From Nitrospirae bacterium RBG_19FT_COMBO_42_15 (GTDB taxonomy: Bacteria > Nitrospirota > CAKKRA01 > 9FT-COMBO-42-15): 9,775 bases of DNA. A program made the position numbers and the translations under genes. Below are positions 8,179 through 9,775 of this stretch, piece after piece (the stretch's first letter is position 1; each line of letters opens with the position of its first letter). The stretch covers positions 1-9,775 of the forward strand of contig MHEL01000142.1 of assembly GCA_001803815.1 (NCBI GenBank). Direction: 5' to 3'. The notes under the pieces are model-generated. The model did no database searches. It saw nothing but the letters and a program-made list of their open reading frames with translations, and was not told the origin of the DNA.

Positions 8179-8301
8179 ACGGCAAAGTAAAAAGCTCCAG
8201 ATGCAAGGCGGAGCGAGGACTCGCACCGCAGCATACAAGTTAGTATGTGAGGATGCGAGGCCGAAGCGACAACGCAGCAGATGGACTTTTTACGAAGCCG
8301 T
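8179..8301. repeat. 123-bp palindromic (MITE-like) element between pyrB and pyrC
   Basis: Terminal inverted repeats: the left arm 8179-8199 (ACGGCAAAGTAAAAAGCTCCA) and the reverse of the right arm 8282-8301 share ACGGC, GTAAAAAG and TCCA, differing at three bases and by one extra C. The centre holds nested stems: CTCGCA (8219-8224) with TGCGAG (8254-8259), and CATAC (8232-8236) with GTATG (8243-8247) around a six-base loop. The element fills most of the 147-bp gap and its right arm runs into pyrB, supplying its last three sense codons and the stop. No transposase is encoded. From memory, similar TAAAAAGTCCA-ended palindromes are scattered in Geobacter-like genomes; that needs a search. The CTTTTTA end might let the fold act as a weak terminator. 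Confidence 0.82.
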
Positions 8302-9222
8302 AGCTTTTTCTCCTGAGAGCAGATACATTACTGCCATTCTTACTGCCACGCCGTTTGTCACTTGCTCAAGTATAACTGTAGACTTATCTTCTGACAGCTC
8401 AGGTGATATCTCCACACCCCAGTTCACCGGCCCTGGGTGCATAACAATTGCATCTTCCTTTGCAAACCTTAATCTCTCTTTTGTCAGGCAATATTGCATT
8501 GAATATTCCCTTATGTCCGGGAAATAGGTCTTCCCCTGCCTTTCAAGCTGAACGCGGAGCATGATAACAACATCAGCATCTTTAATCCCTTCATTTAGAT
8601 TGTAATGCACATCAACGCCTAACCTTTCAACCTCAAGAGGTATCAGTGTCGCAGGACCAATTACCTTTACCTTTGCACCCATTTTAGTAAGTCCGTAGAT
8701 ATTTGACCTTGCAACACGGCTGTGGGTTATATCGCCGACAATAGCTACTGTTAAGCCATCAAGCCTTCCTTTTTTCTCCCTTATAGTAAACATATCAAGG
8801 AGCGCCTGTGTTGGATGCTCATGGCATCCATCACCTGCATTTATAACAGAGCTTTTTAATCCCTTAGCAAGTATATATGGCGCTCCTGCTGCAGAATGTC
8901 TGATTACGATAATATCAGACCTCATTGCCTCAATATTCCTTGCAGTATCAAGGAGCGTCTCTCCTTTAACAACACTGCTTGTAGAAACAGCAATATTTAT
9001 TACATCAGCGCTCATCCTTTTTGCAGCAAGCTCAAAGGATGTCCTTGTCCTTGTGCTCGGCTCATAAAAAAGATTTACTACTGTCTTGCCGCGCAGGGTC
9101 GGCACCTTTTTTATATCCCTTCCAGTAACCTCTTTAAAGGAGACTGCTGTATCTATAATCAGCTTTATGTCATCCGAGCTAAGCTCTTGTATTTCAAGTA
9201 AATCCTTTTTATTCAATGGCAT
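8290..9222 (-). CDS. pyrB: Aspartate carbamoyltransferase catalytic subunit
   Basis: Joins carbamoyl phosphate and aspartate to carbamoyl aspartate, the committed step. At 310 residues it has the normal length. Visible motifs: the carbamoyl phosphate loop [12 protein letters not shown] (53-64); [12 protein letters not shown] with the mobile-loop lysine at 86; [10 protein letters not shown] (134-143); [12 protein letters not shown] at the start of the aspartate domain (162-173); the aspartate-binding MLRVQLER (221-228); and [11 protein letters not shown] (261-271). No regulatory subunit (pyrI) is in view. The ATG has an AGGGG ribosome site six bases upstream. The last residues (TAS) and the TAA stop are encoded by the end of the palindromic element that fills the gap to pyrC, so the natural C-terminus may have been altered slightly. 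Confidence 0.97.
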   Translation of the reverse strand: MPLNKKDLLEIQELSSDDIKLIIDTAVSFKEVTGRDIKKVPTLRGKTVVNLFYEPSTRTRTSFELAAKRMSADVINIAVSTSSVVKGETLLDTARNIEAMRSDIIVIRHSAAGAPYILAKGLKSSVINAGDGCHEHPTQALLDMFTIREKKGRLDGLTVAIVGDITHSRVARSNIYGLTKMGAKVKVIGPATLIPLEVERLGVDVHYNLNEGIKDADVVIMLRVQLERQGKTYFPDIREYSMQYCLTKERLRFAKEDAIVMHPGPVNWGVEISPELSEDKSTVILEQVTNGVAVRMAVMYLLSGEKATAS

Positions 9223-9227
9223 AAATT

Positions 9228-9233
9228 TCCCCT
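9228..9233 (-). promoter_or_regulatory. Ribosome binding site of pyrB
   Basis: AGGGGA on the minus strand, five bases from the ATG of pyrB, in the 40-bp gap after the pyrR stop. The rest of that gap shows no room for an attenuator or a promoter, so pyrR and pyrB are expected on the same transcript. Confidence 0.7.
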
Positions 9234-9262
9234 AACATTCAAGTCAGACGGCTATGAAGCTG

Positions 9263-9775
9263 TCAAATTGGCTCGGCGATTATAACCCTGTCCCTTTCAC
9301 CCTCTTCCTCAAGTAACACTTTAACTATTTCCTGCGCAGATGTTGGCAGATTTTTACCTGCATAATCTGCCCTTATTGGCAGCTCCCTGTGCCCCCTGTC
9401 AATTAATACAGCCAATTGTATCTGTGTTGGCCTGCCAAAATCCATTATGCTGTCCATAGCTGCCCTGATTGACCTGCCTGTATACAGGACATCATCAACT
9501 AATACAATCTTCTTGTCAGATATTGATACAGGTATCTCTGTCTTTTTTAACACTGGCTGCTCTTTTTTGGTAGACAGGTCATCGCGGTATAAGGTTATAT
9601 CAAGTATGCCGAGCGGCAGCTCCACCCCTTCTATCTCCTTTATAAAATTTACCAGCCTCTTTGCAAGATGCACCCCGCCTGTCCTGATTCCAACAAGAAC
9701 CAAATCCCCTGTCCCCTTATTCTTTTCAACAATCTCATGGGATATTCGGCGCAAGGCGCGGTTAATCTCAGTTGC
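9263..9775 (-). CDS. pyrR: PyrR, uracil-sensing regulator / uracil phosphoribosyltransferase family (5' end outside window)
   Basis: In Bacillus, PyrR binds the pyr mRNA leader when UMP is high and favours termination; many PyrR proteins also have uracil phosphoribosyltransferase activity. 170 codons plus stop are visible and the frame stays open to the right edge. The first visible residues, [21 protein letters not shown], align with the Bacillus stretch after its first dozen or so residues, so only about 10 residues and the start codon are missing. Key features: [25 protein letters not shown], the PRPP-binding [14 protein letters not shown], and [31 protein letters not shown] at 9754-9752 could be read as a start, but conserved sequence continues upstream of it. 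Its first place in the operon fits autoregulation; any RNA target lies beyond the window. Confidence 0.95.
   Translation of the reverse strand, partial: ATEINRALRRISHEIVEKNKGTGDLVLVGIRTGGVHLAKRLVNFIKEIEGVELPLGILDITLYRDDLSTKKEQPVLKKTEIPVSISDKKIVLVDDVLYTGRSIRAAMDSIMDFGRPTQIQLAVLIDRGHRELPIRADYAGKNLPTSAQEIVKVLLEEEGERDRVIIAEPI

Noticed and set aside
7487..8179. Plus-strand open frame of 230 codons
   Set aside because: It lies opposite pyrC, whose metal ligands are all in place on the minus strand; the long frame is a by-product of codon use.
8201..8527. Plus-strand open frame starting MQGGARTRTAAYKL
   Set aside because: Its start is a translation of the palindromic repeat and the rest is antisense to pyrB; no sign of a real gene.
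9223..9262. PyrR-dependent attenuator between pyrR and pyrB
   Set aside because: The gap is only 40 bases and shows no terminator, antiterminator or PyrR-binding loop.
9752..9754. TTG as the start of pyrR
   Set aside because: In-frame residues upstream (ATEINRA) match the PyrR family, so the gene continues beyond the right edge.

Overview
The window is almost entirely one minus-strand operon for de novo UMP synthesis. In transcription order (right to left) it reads pyrR (5' end beyond the right edge), pyrB, pyrC, carA, carB, greA, pyrK, pyrD (3' end beyond the left edge). All eight genes were identified by reading conserved motifs; every one that is complete in the window is intact and close to its family's usual length. 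There are no genes on the plus strand.

Base composition is moderately AT-rich. The NAD-dependent type 1B dihydroorotate dehydrogenase pair (PyrD plus PyrK), the class I dihydroorotase, the PyrR regulator, greA inside the pyr operon and a high load of short dispersed repeats together suggest an anaerobic bacterium from around the Desulfobacterota (former Deltaproteobacteria) or Nitrospirota. This placement is an inference and cannot be made firm from one window.

The enzymes cover CO2/glutamine to orotate: CarA and CarB make carbamoyl phosphate, PyrB joins it to aspartate, PyrC closes the ring, and PyrD-PyrK oxidises dihydroorotate to orotate with NAD+. PyrR would sense uridine nucleotides and control the operon from an mRNA leader that lies outside the window. 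PyrE and PyrF are not in view. GreA, an RNA polymerase rescue factor, is the only product that is not a pyrimidine enzyme or regulator.

The unusual part is the repeats. Four of the five non-coding or tolerant positions in the operon carry a short dispersed element: a 123-bp palindromic element between pyrB and pyrC that also supplies the pyrB stop codon; hairpin repeats between carA and carB; a related hairpin cluster between carB and greA, sharing a 40-bp inverted copy (39/40 identical) with the carA-carB gap; and heptad arrays that have become coding sequence both inside carB (about 36 extra residues) and at the start of pyrD (about 20 extra residues). Only the tightly coupled junctions (pyrC/carA, greA/pyrK) and the 40-bp pyrR-pyrB gap are free of them. 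I found no previously undescribed gene system; the repeat colonisation, especially the in-frame carB insert, is the part worth following up.
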